A stretch of 64,000 bases of DNA from Castellaniella defragrans (GTDB lineage: Bacteria > Pseudomonadota > Gammaproteobacteria > Burkholderiales > Burkholderiaceae_B). Within the stretch, counting starts at the first letter, position 1. Each line of letters begins with the position of its first letter. Location: positions 62,001 through 126,000 of the forward strand of contig NZ_JACHIB010000009.1 in NCBI RefSeq assembly GCF_014203015.1, in the 5' to 3' direction. A program made the translations under genes and the position numbers. Below, in pieces: positions 19,304-28,510 of the stretch. The notes below the pieces were generated by a model. That model was given only the letters and a program-made list of their open reading frames with translations. It had not been told where the DNA came from and did not search any database.

Positions 19304-20481
19304 ACGCGCCGGAGCGCCCCCTGCGCGAATCCGGCGGCGCGCCGCCCGCAGCCGGGCCGGCCGCCGACCGGATCGATCTGATGATCGTCATCCATTCGCT
19401 GCGCGGCGGCGGCGCCGAGCGCGTGGCCGTGGACCTGGCCGCCGCCTGGCGGGCGCGCGGCTGCCGGGTGATGATCGTGACCCAGACGGACGACCGCCAG
19501 GACGCCTATCCGCTGCCCGACGGCGTGCGGCGCCACGCCCTGGGGCTGGCCGGCGAGAGCGCGGGCCCGCTGGGCGCCCTGTGGGGCAACCTGCTGCGGG
19601 TCGCGGCGCTGCGCCGGCTGGTGCGCCGCCACCGTCCGGCCGTGGTGCTGGGCATGATGACCCGGGGCTCGGTGCTGGCCGTGCTGGCCGCGCGCGGGCG
19701 CAGCCGCGTGATCGCCACCGAGCACGCCCATCCGCCCAGCCTGCCGCTGCCGGCGTTCTGGGAACGGCTGCGCCGCTGGACCTACCCGCGCGCCGACGCG
19801 GTCATCGCCCTGACCCGGGGGACGGCGCAGTGGCTCGACGCGCACCTGCCCGGGGTGCGCGCCCAGGTCATCCCCAATGCCGTGCGCTGGCCGCTGGCCG
19901 ACGGCGAGCCCGTGCTGGAGCCGCCGCCCGCGCCTGGCCGGCGCCGGCTGCTGGCCGTGGGCCGGCTGCATCCGGTCAAGGGCTTCGACGGCCTGCTGCG
20001 GGCCTTCGCCCAGCTGGCGGGGCCGTTTCCCGACTGGGACCTGACCATCCTGGGCGAGGGCGAGCAGCGCGGGGAACTCGAAGCCCTGCGCGACGGACTC
20101 GGCCTGGCCGGGCGCGTCAGCCTGCCGGGGCGCGTGGGCAACATGGCGGCCTGGTACGGCGCCTCGGACCTGTACGTGCTCAGCTCCCAGGCCGAGGGCC
20201 TGTCCAACACCCTGATCGAGGCCATGGCCTGCGGCCTGCCGTGCGTGGCCACCGATTGCGACACCGGTCCGCGGGAAATCATCCGCGAGGGCCTGGACGG
20301 CCTGCTGGTCCGGCCGATCGACGATCCGGACGCCCTGGCGGCCGGCCTGGCGACGCTGATGGCCGATGCCGGCCTGCGGGCGCGGCTGGCCGGCCGCGCC
20401 GTCGATGCGCGCGACCGCTTCGGCACCGCGCGCATCATGGCCTTGTGGGAACAGGTGTTCCAGGGCCGGAGGGTGAACTAG
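19300..20481 (+). CDS. Glycosyltransferase family 4 protein
   Basis: A 393-residue GT-B retaining glycosyltransferase. The donor-binding C-terminal half has AVGRLHPVKGFDGLLRAFA, ILGEGEQRGELEAL and the E-x7-E signature SSQAEGLSNTLIEAMACGLP. The N-terminal half shows a family-typical HSLRGGGAERVAVDLA. No signal peptide is seen, so it acts on the cytoplasmic face. Its start overlaps the flippase stop (ATGA). The donor and acceptor sugars cannot be read from the sequence. The next gene is a paralogue, with the same SLHGGGAERVA-like start. Confidence 0.88.
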   Translation: MNAPERPLRESGGAPPAAGPAADRIDLMIVIHSLRGGGAERVAVDLAAAWRARGCRVMIVTQTDDRQDAYPLPDGVRRHALGLAGESAGPLGALWGNLLRVAALRRLVRRHRPAVVLGMMTRGSVLAVLAARGRSRVIATEHAHPPSLPLPAFWERLRRWTYPRADAVIALTRGTAQWLDAHLPGVRAQVIPNAVRWPLADGEPVLEPPPAPGRRRLLAVGRLHPVKGFDGLLRAFAQLAGPFPDWDLTILGEGEQRGELEALRDGLGLAGRVSLPGRVGNMAAWYGASDLYVLSSQAEGLSNTLIEAMACGLPCVATDCDTGPREIIREGLDGLLVRPIDDPDALAAGLATLMADAGLRARLAGRAVDARDRFGTARIMALWEQVFQGRRVN

Positions 20482-21701
20482 TGTCCCGTCCCGATGCGCA
20501 TGAATGCGTGTCCCGTTCCGGGGCCGATGCGCGCGCCGCCGGGCCGGGGCGCCCCCGGCGCATCCTGTTCCTCGTCAGCTCCATGCACGGTGGCGGCGCC
20601 GAGCGCGTGGCCGCCACCCTGGCCAACGCCTGGGCGCGGCGCGGCGACGAAGTCACCCTGGTGTGCTGCTATTCCGGACGCGGGCGCTGCGACCAGGTCC
20701 TGGACCCGGCCGTGCGCCTGCTGTGGCTGGCCGACCGGGTGCGCGGCCCGGCCTGGCTGCGGCCCGTCGCCAAGCTCGCCGCCCTGCGGCGCCTGGCGCG
20801 GGAATGCCGGCCGGACCGGGTGTTGTCCTTCCTGACCAACGTCAACGTGACGGCGCTGCTCGCCCTGCGCGGCCTGGGCCTGCCCATCGTCGTCGGCGAA
20901 CGCACCGATCCGGCCCACAGCGTCAACCTGGAACCCGTCCTGCGCCGGCTGCGGCGCTGGACCTATCCCTGGGCGCGCCGCGTCGCCGTGCAGACCCGCC
21001 GCGGCGCGGTCCACCTGCTGCGGGTCGCGCCGGGCGTGCGCCGCCTGGCGGTGATCCCCAATCCGCTGCCCGACGGCCTGCCCGCGTGCCGCGCCCGGGA
21101 GCCGGCGGGGCCGCGCTACACGCTGGCCGCGCTGGGGCGCTTCAATCCCGTCAAGCAGTTCGACCGGCTGATCGAGTGCTTCGCCGCGCTCGCCCCGCAA
21201 TGCCCGGACTGGGACCTGTGCATCTGGGGCGACGGCGCCCAGCGCGACGCCTGCCTGCGGCGCGTCCGCGAACTGGGGCTGGAATCCCGCATCCGGCTGC
21301 CCGGCTTCAGCCGGACCCCCTGGGAGGACCTGGCCGCGGCCCATGCCTTCGTGCTGAATTCCCGCGTCGAGGGTTTCCCCAACGCGTTGCTCGAAGCCAT
21401 GGCCCTGGGCCTGCCCTGCGTGGCGACGGACTGCCCCTCGGGGCCGTCGGAGCTGACGCTGGGCGGCCGCCTGGCCGAGCTGGTGCCCCTGGACGACGAG
21501 GCGGCCCTGGGCGCGGCCCTGCTGCGGGTGATGCGTGCCGCCCCCGCCGAGCGCGAGGCCCGCGGCCGGGCGGCGGCCGGGTCGGTGCGGTCCCGCTACG
21601 GGCTGGACGCCGTCCTGCGGGCCTGGGATGATGCCTGGACGGAGGCGGACGGGACGATCGGCGCGGCGGACGGGGACGATGCGCCCCGCCCGGCGCCTTG
21701 A
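20481..21701 (+). CDS. Glycosyltransferase family 4 protein
   Basis: A 406-residue GT-B enzyme related to the gene before it: SSMHGGGAERVAATLANAWA at the N-terminus, ALGRFNPVKQFDRLIECFA, and the E-x7-E motif NSRVEGFPNALLEAMALGLP. The first ~28 residues are variable. The GTG start at 20481 shares one base with the preceding stop and has GGAGGG about eight bases upstream. The last ~20 residues are acidic and Pro-rich. The pair probably arose by duplication and adds successive sugars to the lipid-linked glycan. Confidence 0.87.
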   Translation: MSRPDAHECVSRSGADARAAGPGRPRRILFLVSSMHGGGAERVAATLANAWARRGDEVTLVCCYSGRGRCDQVLDPAVRLLWLADRVRGPAWLRPVAKLAALRRLARECRPDRVLSFLTNVNVTALLALRGLGLPIVVGERTDPAHSVNLEPVLRRLRRWTYPWARRVAVQTRRGAVHLLRVAPGVRRLAVIPNPLPDGLPACRAREPAGPRYTLAALGRFNPVKQFDRLIECFAALAPQCPDWDLCIWGDGAQRDACLRRVRELGLESRIRLPGFSRTPWEDLAAAHAFVLNSRVEGFPNALLEAMALGLPCVATDCPSGPSELTLGGRLAELVPLDDEAALGAALLRVMRAAPAEREARGRAAAGSVRSRYGLDAVLRAWDDAWTEADGTIGAADGDDAPRPAP

Positions 21702-21736
21702 TGCCGCCCGATGGCTCCGATGGTCGAGGAAACCTC

Positions 21737-24166
21737 ATGAATGGAAACGAAGCGGGCCTGCCCGCCACTCCCTCGCCGGACGGCGAGTCCGCGCCCGCGG
21801 CGCAGCAGGCCTCTGCGGCGCAGCAGGCCCCCCTGCAAGTCATGCACGTGATTTCCGGCCTGCTGCACGGCGGCGCCGAGACCGTGCTGTTGCGTCTGGC
21901 CACGGCCCCGGGCGGCACGGTCCGGCACACGGTGGTGTCCATGCGCGGCGAAGGCGTCATGGGCGCGCGGCTGCGCGCGGCCGGCGTCGAGGTGGTCTGC
22001 CTGGACATGCAGGGCTGGGCCGGCGGCCTGCGGGGCCTGTGGCGGCTCTACCGGCTGCTGCGCGAGCGCCGTCCCGACGTGGTGCAGACCTGGATGTACC
22101 ACGCCGACCTGATCGGCGGCCTCGCGGCGCGCCTGGCCGGCATCCGCGCCGTGGCCTGGGGCGTGCGCAATTCGGGCGTCAGCCTGGGCGAGAGCAGCCG
22201 CTCCTCCCGTATCGCGGCCTGGGCCTGCGCGCGGGTGTCGGCCTGGGTGCCGGGCGTCATCGTCGCCTGCGCGCGCAAGGCGGCCGAGGTCCACCGGGCC
22301 TGGGGCTACCGCGCCGACCGGGTGCTGGTGGTGCCCAACGGCTACGACCTGGACGTCTGGCATCCGGATGCGGCAGGCGCCGCCGAACTGCGCGCCCGCT
22401 GGGGCGTGCCCGAGGGCGCGCCGCTGCTGGGCAGCGTGGCGCGCTGGAATCCCCTGAAGGACCATGAAAACCTGCTGGCGGCGCTGGCCCTGTGCGTGCG
22501 CGCCCATCCGGACCTGCGCTGCGTGCTGATCGGGCTGGGCATGTCGCGCGACAACGCCGAACTGATCGCCCTGGCGCGGCATTACGGCCTGCTGGACCAC
22601 CTGGTCTTCCTGGGGCGGCGCGACGACGTCCCGGAACTGATGCGGGCGCTGGACATCCACGTGCTGTCGAGCAAGGCCGAAGGCTTTCCCAACGTGGTCT
22701 CCGAGGCCATGGCCTCCGGCGTGGCCTGCGTGGTGACCGACGTGGGCGACGCGGCGGACATCGTGGGCGAACACGGCTGGGTGGTGCCGCCGGGCGACGC
22801 GGTGGCCCTGGCGGGCGCCATCGACCAGGCGGCGCGCGCCGTGCGCGAGCCGCAGTGGCCGGCGCGGCGCGACGCGGCGCGCGCCTCCGTCGAACGGCGC
22901 TACAGCCTGCAGGCCATGGTGGAGCGCTACGAGACCGTCTGGCGCCGGCTGGCCGCCGATTTCCCGGCGGGCGGGGCGGGGCGGGCGGCGGCCGGGGCCA
23001 GGACCCCGGCTCGCGCGGAGGTCGCGCCGGCGGGCGGCCCGCCCCCCCGGCTGCTCTTCTTCATCACCAATCCGGCGTTCCTGCTGTCGCACCGGCTGCC
23101 GGTCGCCCTGGCCGCCCGGGACGCGGGCTACGAAGTCCACGTCGCGTCCATGGGCGGGCCGGCGGTGGCGCAGATCGAGGCGCTGGGCCTCGCGCACCAC
23201 GTCCTGCCCCTGTCGCGCACCAGCATGCGGCCCTGGACCGAGGCCCGCAGCCTGTGGGCGGTCTGGCGCCTGTTCCGCCGGCTGCGGCCCGGCCTGGTGC
23301 ACGCCGTCACCCTCAAGTCCGTGCTCTACGGCGGCATCGCCGCGCGCCTGGCCGGCGTGCCCGCCTACGTCGCGGCGATTTCCGGCCTGGGCTACGTGTT
23401 CATCCAGGGATCGGGCGTGCGCGGCGTCCTCAAGCGCCTGGCCCTGGTCCTGTACCGCCTGGCCCTGGGGCACCCGAACAGCCGGGTGATCTTCCAGAAC
23501 ACCGCCGACCGCGACGTGCTGGAGCGGGCCGGCGCCGTGCGCCCCGGCCAGGCGGTGCTGGTGCGCGGCTCGGGCGTCGATCTGGACCGGTTCGCGCCGC
23601 GGCCCTGGCCCGCCGGGCCCGTGACCGTCGCGATGGCCAGCAGGCTGCTGCACGACAAGGGCGTGCGGGAATTCGTCGAGGCGGCCCGGATGTCCGCGGC
23701 GCGCGGCGACGGGCTGCGCTGGCGCCTGGCCGGCAGCCTGGATCCGGACAATCCCGCGTCGGTGACGGCCGGGGAGCTGGAAGCCTGGCGCGCGGAAGGC
23801 GCGATCGAGTACGTGGGCGAATGCGCGGACGTCGCCGGCTTCTACGCCCAGGCCCACATCGTGACGCTGCCGTCCTACCGCGAGGGCCTGCCCAAGTCCC
23901 TGATCGAGGCGGCCGCCTGCGGCCGGCCGGTGGTGACCACCGACGTGCCGGGCTGCCGGGACGCGATCGAGTCCGGCGTCAGCGGCGTGCTGGTGCCGCC
24001 CCGGGACGCGCGCGCCCTGGCCGACGCGGTCGCGGCCCTGGCGCGGGACGAGGCCTTGCGCGTCCGCATGGGCGCCGCGGGCCGGGCGCTGGCGGAGCGC
24101 GATTTCGGCCTGGACCGGATCGTCCGGGCGCACCTGGACGTGTACCGGGCACTGGCCGGACGGTGA
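21737..24166 (+). CDS. Double glycosyltransferase, two GT4 modules in one chain
   Basis: An 809-residue protein containing two complete GT-B modules. Module 1 (about residues 35-405) has HVISGLLHGGAETVLLRL, SVARWNPLKDHENLLAALAL and SKAEGFPNVVSEAMASG; module 2 (about 435-809) has FFITNPAFLLSHRLPVALA, ASRLLHDKGVREFVEAARM and PSYREGLPKSLIEAAACGRP. An Ala/Gly/Pro-rich linker (about 405-435) joins them. The second resembles PglA/WbnH-type transferases. The ATG at 21737 has GAGGA six bases upstream; an in-frame ATG at 21698 overlaps the previous gene. It would add two sugars in sequence. Confidence 0.87.
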   Translation: MNGNEAGLPATPSPDGESAPAAQQASAAQQAPLQVMHVISGLLHGGAETVLLRLATAPGGTVRHTVVSMRGEGVMGARLRAAGVEVVCLDMQGWAGGLRGLWRLYRLLRERRPDVVQTWMYHADLIGGLAARLAGIRAVAWGVRNSGVSLGESSRSSRIAAWACARVSAWVPGVIVACARKAAEVHRAWGYRADRVLVVPNGYDLDVWHPDAAGAAELRARWGVPEGAPLLGSVARWNPLKDHENLLAALALCVRAHPDLRCVLIGLGMSRDNAELIALARHYGLLDHLVFLGRRDDVPELMRALDIHVLSSKAEGFPNVVSEAMASGVACVVTDVGDAADIVGEHGWVVPPGDAVALAGAIDQAARAVREPQWPARRDAARASVERRYSLQAMVERYETVWRRLAADFPAGGAGRAAAGARTPARAEVAPAGGPPPRLLFFITNPAFLLSHRLPVALAARDAGYEVHVASMGGPAVAQIEALGLAHHVLPLSRTSMRPWTEARSLWAVWRLFRRLRPGLVHAVTLKSVLYGGIAARLAGVPAYVAAISGLGYVFIQGSGVRGVLKRLALVLYRLALGHPNSRVIFQNTADRDVLERAGAVRPGQAVLVRGSGVDLDRFAPRPWPAGPVTVAMASRLLHDKGVREFVEAARMSAARGDGLRWRLAGSLDPDNPASVTAGELEAWRAEGAIEYVGECADVAGFYAQAHIVTLPSYREGLPKSLIEAAACGRPVVTTDVPGCRDAIESGVSGVLVPPRDARALADAVAALARDEALRVRMGAAGRALAERDFGLDRIVRAHLDVYRALAGR

Positions 24167-24247
24167 TCCGCGCCGCGCCGGCCCGCGTGCCGCCGCCCCG
24201 CGCTGCGTGGCCCGGCGCGCCGCCGGCGGGGCGTGCGGCGCGCGGCT

Positions 24248-24721
24248 TCAGTCTTCCGTATCCAGCGGCGGCAGCTCGACGGCCGGAACCCGGTCCAGCG
24301 GCGCGCTCAGCAGGCGGTCGATCTGGGCGTAGGTCTGGTCGATGAGGTCGCGCCCGATGGCGGCCTCGATCAGCTGGTACTGGGCCTCGACCAGCGGGGC
24401 GATCCGGTCGTAGACCGCCTCGCCCTGCGGCGTCAGGCTGATGATGATCCGGCGCTGGTCGTGCGGCGCGCGCTCGCGCACCACCAGTTCCTGCATCTGC
24501 ATCCGGTTCAGCACGCCGACCATGCTCGGGCTGAGGATCTGGCAGGCGTCGCACAGCTGATTGGGTTCCAGGGGACCCTGCTCGCGCAGGCTGCGCACGA
24601 TCCGCCATTGCTGCTCGGTCAGGCCGTAGTGCGTCAGGATTCCCCGGAAATGCCCCAGCAGCGCATCGCGTGCCTTCAGCAGCAGTTGCGGCAGGTTGCG
24701 GTGGATTTTCGGTGTGCTCAT
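24248..24721 (-). CDS. hpaR: MarR-family regulator of homoprotocatechuate degradation
   Basis: A 157-residue winged-helix repressor matching HpaR/HpcR: LTEQQWRIVRSLREQGPLEP, the recognition segment CQILSPSMVGVLNRMQ and the wing region APHDQRRIIISLTPQG. HpaR represses meta-cleavage operons and is released by 4-hydroxyphenylacetate or homoprotocatechuate. It is divergent from the TRAP-hpa operon, and two palindromes lie in the 156 bases between, one inside the operon promoter. The acidic C-terminal tail is unremarkable. Confidence 0.9.
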   Translation of the reverse strand: MSTPKIHRNLPQLLLKARDALLGHFRGILTHYGLTEQQWRIVRSLREQGPLEPNQLCDACQILSPSMVGVLNRMQMQELVVRERAPHDQRRIIISLTPQGEAVYDRIAPLVEAQYQLIEAAIGRDLIDQTYAQIDRLLSAPLDRVPAVELPPLDTED

Positions 24722-24752
24722 GTGTCTCCCGTTCCCAGGGTGGTTTCCATAC

Positions 24753-24806
24753 TTGACTTGCTAATATGTTAGCTTTATAGTGGCTGAAAATAACAATAAC
24801 ATGTTA
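24753..24806 (+). promoter_or_regulatory. Promoter and HpaR operators of the hpa operon
   Basis: TTGACT (24753-24758) and TATAGT (24776-24781) with 17-base spacing form a good promoter. Exactly between them lies the perfect palindrome GCTAA-TATG-TTAGC (24760-24773), so a bound dimer would block RNA polymerase. A second perfect palindrome, TAACATGTTA (24797-24806), lies downstream, 35 bases centre to centre. Both share a TAA(C)ATGTTA-like core, as expected of MarR-family sites. Binding by HpaR is inferred. Confidence 0.7.
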
Positions 24807-24877
24807 GTGAATCCTTGGCTGTATCCAGCCGATGCTCATAGAACGTCCATAGAACCCGTTCCCTTCGGAGAAGACAC

Positions 24878-25897
24878 ATGCAACGACGACTCGCCGCACT
24901 GGCCCTGGCCTTGGGCGCTTCCATCGGCAACCCCGCCGCCGCCCAGGAAGTCACCCTCAAGATCGCCCATTTCCTGCCGTCGGCCGCCGCGGCACAGCAA
25001 ATGGTACTCGAACCCTGGTGCGCCACGCTGGCCCAGGAATCGTCCGGCCGCATCGGTTGCCAGATCTACCCCGCCATGCAGCTGGGCGGCACGCCGGGCC
25101 AGCTGGCCGACCAGGCCCTGCGCGGCGTGGCCGACATCGTCTGGACGGCGCCCGGCTATTCGGCGGGCCGCTTCCCGGCCATCGAAGCCATGGAGCTGCC
25201 CTTCGTCGTCAGGGATGCCGCCAGCGGCAGCCGCGCCGCCTGGAATTTCTACGAGCAGTACGCCCAGCAGGAATTCTCCAAGTACAAGGTGCTGGCCGTG
25301 CACGTGGACGGCGGCGTGGCCCTGCACACCTCCAAGCGGGCCATCGCCAGCCTCGGAGACTTCAAGGGCCTGAAGCTGCGCACGCCCACGCGCATGGCCT
25401 CCAAGACCCTGGCCGCCCTGGGCGGCGAGCCGGTCTCCATGCCGCCGGGCCAGGTCACCGAAGCCATTTCCAAGGGCGTGGTCGACGGCGCCATGGGCGC
25501 CTGGGAAGTCGTGCTGCCCACCAAGCTGGACGAGGTGACCAAATATCATGCGCAGCCGGCCGCCGGCCAGGCCTATCCCGCCGCCACGGTGCTGGTGCTG
25601 CTGATGAACCGGCAGAAGTACGATGGCCTGGCGCCCGACCTGAAGGCGGTCATCGACCGCAACAGCGGCCCGGCCCTGGTCGAGCGCTTCGGCAAGGTCT
25701 GGGATGACGTGGCCGCGCAGACGCAGGCCAAGGTGCGCGCCGCCGGCGGCCAGGTGGTCGACATCAGCGAAGCCGATCTCAGCGCCATGAAGAACGCCGC
25801 CCGCGCGGTCGATACCGAGTGGCGCGCGGAAATGGACAAGAAGGGCCTGGACGGCACGAAGCTGTCCGAAGCCGCGCACGCGCTGGCGCGCCAATAA
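24878..25897 (+). CDS. TRAP transporter solute-binding protein, DctP family
   Basis: A 339-residue periplasmic binding protein with a clear signal peptide (MQRRLAALALALGASIGN, cleavage near PAAAQ). Family marks are LKIAHFLPSAAAAQ, the conserved Arg in GLKLRTPTRMASKTL and MPPGQVTEAISKGVVDGAMG. Its position as first gene of the hpa operon suggests it binds 4-hydroxyphenylacetate, homoprotocatechuate or a related aromatic acid. CGGAGAAG precedes the ATG. Confidence 0.9.
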   Translation: MQRRLAALALALGASIGNPAAAQEVTLKIAHFLPSAAAAQQMVLEPWCATLAQESSGRIGCQIYPAMQLGGTPGQLADQALRGVADIVWTAPGYSAGRFPAIEAMELPFVVRDAASGSRAAWNFYEQYAQQEFSKYKVLAVHVDGGVALHTSKRAIASLGDFKGLKLRTPTRMASKTLAALGGEPVSMPPGQVTEAISKGVVDGAMGAWEVVLPTKLDEVTKYHAQPAAGQAYPAATVLVLLMNRQKYDGLAPDLKAVIDRNSGPALVERFGKVWDDVAAQTQAKVRAAGGQVVDISEADLSAMKNAARAVDTEWRAEMDKKGLDGTKLSEAAHALARQ

Positions 25898-25915
25898 CCG
25901 AACCGGGTTCAGATC

Positions 25916-26476
25916 ATGGACTACACCGGAACCGAACTGGCCCGCTGCAGCCGGGGCTGGCAGATCCTGAATCGGCTGGCCACGGGGCTGGCCCTGGGCG
26001 GCGGGATGCTGTTCATCCTGCTGGTGGGCATGTCGCTGGTTTCCATCGTCGGGCGCAAGCTGGGCTTCGGCTCGATCACCGGCGACGTGGAGATGATGCA
26101 GGTGGGCACGGCGGTGGCCGCCGCCGCCTTCCTGCCGTACTGCACGCTGGTGGGCGATCACCTGCGCGTCGATCTGTTCACCGAGCGGCTGCCGGCCACC
26201 ACCAAGAGCCGCATCGACGCCGCCTGCGAGTGCCTGCTGGTGGCGGCCATGCTGGTGCTGGCCTGGCGCACCGCGCTGTCGGCCGCGCACCTGCGCGAGA
26301 CGGGCGACTTCACCACCCTGCTGGGCCTGCCGATCTGGATTCCCGTGGCCGCCATCGTGCCCAGCCTGCTGCTGACGACGCTGTGCGCGCTGTGGCGCGT
26401 GCGCGCGGCGCTCGGACATGCGCGCTACCTGGGCCGGCGCGAGCAGATGGCCGTCGATCATGGGGTGTCGGCATGA
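25916..26476 (+). CDS. TRAP transporter small membrane subunit, DctQ family
   Basis: A 186-residue inner-membrane protein with four predicted helices (about residues 22-45, 60-80, 103-120 and 138-160), the usual DctQ layout. TGDVEMMQVGTAVAAAAFLP and the GDHLRVDLF loop are family features. It lies between the binding protein and the large permease and overlaps the latter by four bases (ATGA). Confidence 0.88.
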   Translation: MDYTGTELARCSRGWQILNRLATGLALGGGMLFILLVGMSLVSIVGRKLGFGSITGDVEMMQVGTAVAAAAFLPYCTLVGDHLRVDLFTERLPATTKSRIDAACECLLVAAMLVLAWRTALSAAHLRETGDFTTLLGLPIWIPVAAIVPSLLLTTLCALWRVRAALGHARYLGRREQMAVDHGVSA

Positions 26477-27798
26477 GCGGGATGGCGGTGGGCCTGAGCG
26501 GTCTCGCAGGGCTGTTGGTATTGCTGGTGTTCCGGGTGCAGATCGCGGTGGCGATGCTGCTGGCCGGGGCGGTGATCTATGTGGCCTCCAGCGACTGGGC
26601 CTTGAACGGGCTGCTGTACACGCTCAGCGACCTGGTCTATGCGCGCCTGTCGAACTACGACCTGGCGGTGGTGCCGCTGTTCATCCTGATGGGGCAGTTC
26701 GCCACGCACGGCGGGCTGTCCAAGGCGCTGTTCGATGCGGCCGGCAAGCTGATCGGGCACTGGCGCGGGGGCATGGCGATGGCCTCGGTGGCGGCGTGCG
26801 CCTCGTTCGGGGCGATCTGCGGCTCCTCGCTGGCGACCGCCGCCACGATGGGGCAGGTGGCGCTGCCCGAGCTGCGCGCGCACGGCTACTCGGGGCGCCT
26901 GGCCACGGGCACGCTGGCGGCCAGCGGCACGCTGGGCATCCTGATCCCGCCCTCGGTGCCACTGATCATCTACGCGGTGCTGGTGCAGGATTCCATCGGC
27001 AAGCTGTTCATGGCGGCGGTGATCCCGGGCATCCTGGCCGCGCTGGGCTACCTGATCGTGATCCGCATCCTGGTCACGCGCGATCCGGCCTCCGGTCCCA
27101 CGGGGACCAAGGCGCCGCGGGCCGAGGCGCTGGCCGCGCTGCTGCGCACGGTGCCGATCATGCTGGTGTTCGTGGTGGTGGTGGTGGGGATCTACGGCGG
27201 CTGGGCCAATCCGACCGAGGCGGCCTCGATCGGGGCGGGGGCCTGCGGGCTGATCGCGCTGGCCGGCGGCATGCGCTGGGAGGGCACGCGTCAGAGCCTG
27301 CTGGGCACGGCGCGGGTGACGGGCATGATCTTCATGGTGCTGATCGGCGCGGACCTGCTCAACTCCTCGCTGGCGCTGTCGCAGATGCCGCACGAGCTGG
27401 CGCAGTGGGTGATCGACAGCGGGCTGTCGCCGATGATGGTGCTGTTTGCGATCCTGCTGATCTACATTCTGCTGGGCTGCGTGATGGACTCGCTGGCGAT
27501 GATCCTGCTGACGATCCCGATCTTCTATCCGATGATCATGGGGCTGGACTTCTTCGGCCTGTCGGCGGGCGACAAGTCGGTGTGGTTCGGCATCATGACG
27601 CTGATGGTGGTGGAGATCGGGCTGGTGCACCCGCCGGTGGGCATGAACCTGTACATCATCAACAAGCTGGCCAAGGACGTGCCCATGAAGGAGACGGCGC
27701 TGGGGGTGATGCCCTTCCTGGCGTCCGATTTCCTGCGGATCATCGTGCTGGCGCTGTTCCCGGGCATCACCCTGTGGCTGATCCACGCGCTGGGCTAG
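26473..27798 (+). CDS. TRAP transporter large permease, DctM family
   Basis: A 441-residue sodium-coupled permease with about 12 helices. PLFILMGQFATHGGLSKALF, SFGAICGSSLATAATMGQVA, AASGTLGILIPPSVPLIIYA and VEIGLVHPPVGMNLYIINKL are characteristic DctM motifs. It completes the dctPQM set and is followed, after 46 bases, by hpaG1 in the same direction, so uptake and breakdown of the substrate are co-expressed. The third position of its codons is strongly G-rich, which gives the gene a distinct look from its neighbours. Confidence 0.92.
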   Translation: MSGMAVGLSGLAGLLVLLVFRVQIAVAMLLAGAVIYVASSDWALNGLLYTLSDLVYARLSNYDLAVVPLFILMGQFATHGGLSKALFDAAGKLIGHWRGGMAMASVAACASFGAICGSSLATAATMGQVALPELRAHGYSGRLATGTLAASGTLGILIPPSVPLIIYAVLVQDSIGKLFMAAVIPGILAALGYLIVIRILVTRDPASGPTGTKAPRAEALAALLRTVPIMLVFVVVVVGIYGGWANPTEAASIGAGACGLIALAGGMRWEGTRQSLLGTARVTGMIFMVLIGADLLNSSLALSQMPHELAQWVIDSGLSPMMVLFAILLIYILLGCVMDSLAMILLTIPIFYPMIMGLDFFGLSAGDKSVWFGIMTLMVVEIGLVHPPVGMNLYIINKLAKDVPMKETALGVMPFLASDFLRIIVLALFPGITLWLIHALG

Positions 27799-27844
27799 GG
27801 CGCATGCGCGCGGCTCCCGGCAAACCCGCATCCGTAGACGAGAC

Positions 27845-28510
27845 ATGATCGAAACCGAAACCCTCCTGCCTTCCGACGCCGCCGTGTACGGCGTCATCAT
27901 GAACGACTCCGCCAGCGTGTCGCGGCTGGGCGAGGCCGCGCTGCAGCCGCCCTACAAGGGCCTGCCCGCCGCCCCGGTCCTGTACATCAAGCCGCGCAAC
28001 ACCTGGGCGGCGGACGGCAGCGTGGTGCGCCTGCCGCGCGGCGAGTCCGCGGTCGAGGTCGGCGCCGTCGTCGGCCTGCGCATGGGCCGCGACGCCGCCC
28101 GGCTGCGGCCGGAATCGGCCCTGGAGGCCGTCGACGCCTGCCTGCTGGCCGCCGACCTGAGCCTGCCGCACGCCGACTACTACCGCCCGGCCATCCGCCA
28201 GAAATGCTTCGACGGATCCCTGCCCATGCGGCTGCTGCCGGCGCAGGCCGGCGCGCTGCAGTCCCTGACGCTCCAGACCTGGATCGACGGCGTCCGGTGC
28301 GACGAGCGCCGCCTGGCCGACCTGCTGCGCGCGCCGGCCCGGCTGCTGGCCGACGTGACCGAATTCATGACCTTGCGCCAGGGCGACGTGCTGCTGACCG
28401 GGGTCGTCTATCAATCGCCCGTGGCCCGCACGGGCTCCACCGTACGCGTCGAAGCGCCGGGCCTGGCCCGGCTGGAATTCACCGTGCGGACCGAGGAGGA
28501 ATCGGCATGA
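27845..28510 (+). CDS. hpaG1: HpaG1: N-terminal half of homoprotocatechuate isomerase/decarboxylase
   Basis: A 221-residue fumarylacetoacetate-hydrolase-fold protein corresponding to the first half of the fused enterobacterial HpaG/HpcE. It contains YKGLPAAPVLYIKPRNTWAA and the C-terminal MTLRQGDVLLTGVVYQ. The conserved acidic metal ligands seen in HpaG2 are less clear here, where VEVGAVVGLRMGR replaces an E-x-E motif. It may be the decarboxylase-side or a structural partner. Its stop overlaps hpaG2 by four bases, favouring equal amounts of both halves. Confidence 0.85.
   Translation: MIETETLLPSDAAVYGVIMNDSASVSRLGEAALQPPYKGLPAAPVLYIKPRNTWAADGSVVRLPRGESAVEVGAVVGLRMGRDAARLRPESALEAVDACLLAADLSLPHADYYRPAIRQKCFDGSLPMRLLPAQAGALQSLTLQTWIDGVRCDERRLADLLRAPARLLADVTEFMTLRQGDVLLTGVVYQSPVARTGSTVRVEAPGLARLEFTVRTEEESA

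Noticed and set aside
21596-24133. Minus-strand open frame of about 845 codons
   Set aside because: It is the antisense shadow of the double glycosyltransferase, with the same low-information composition.
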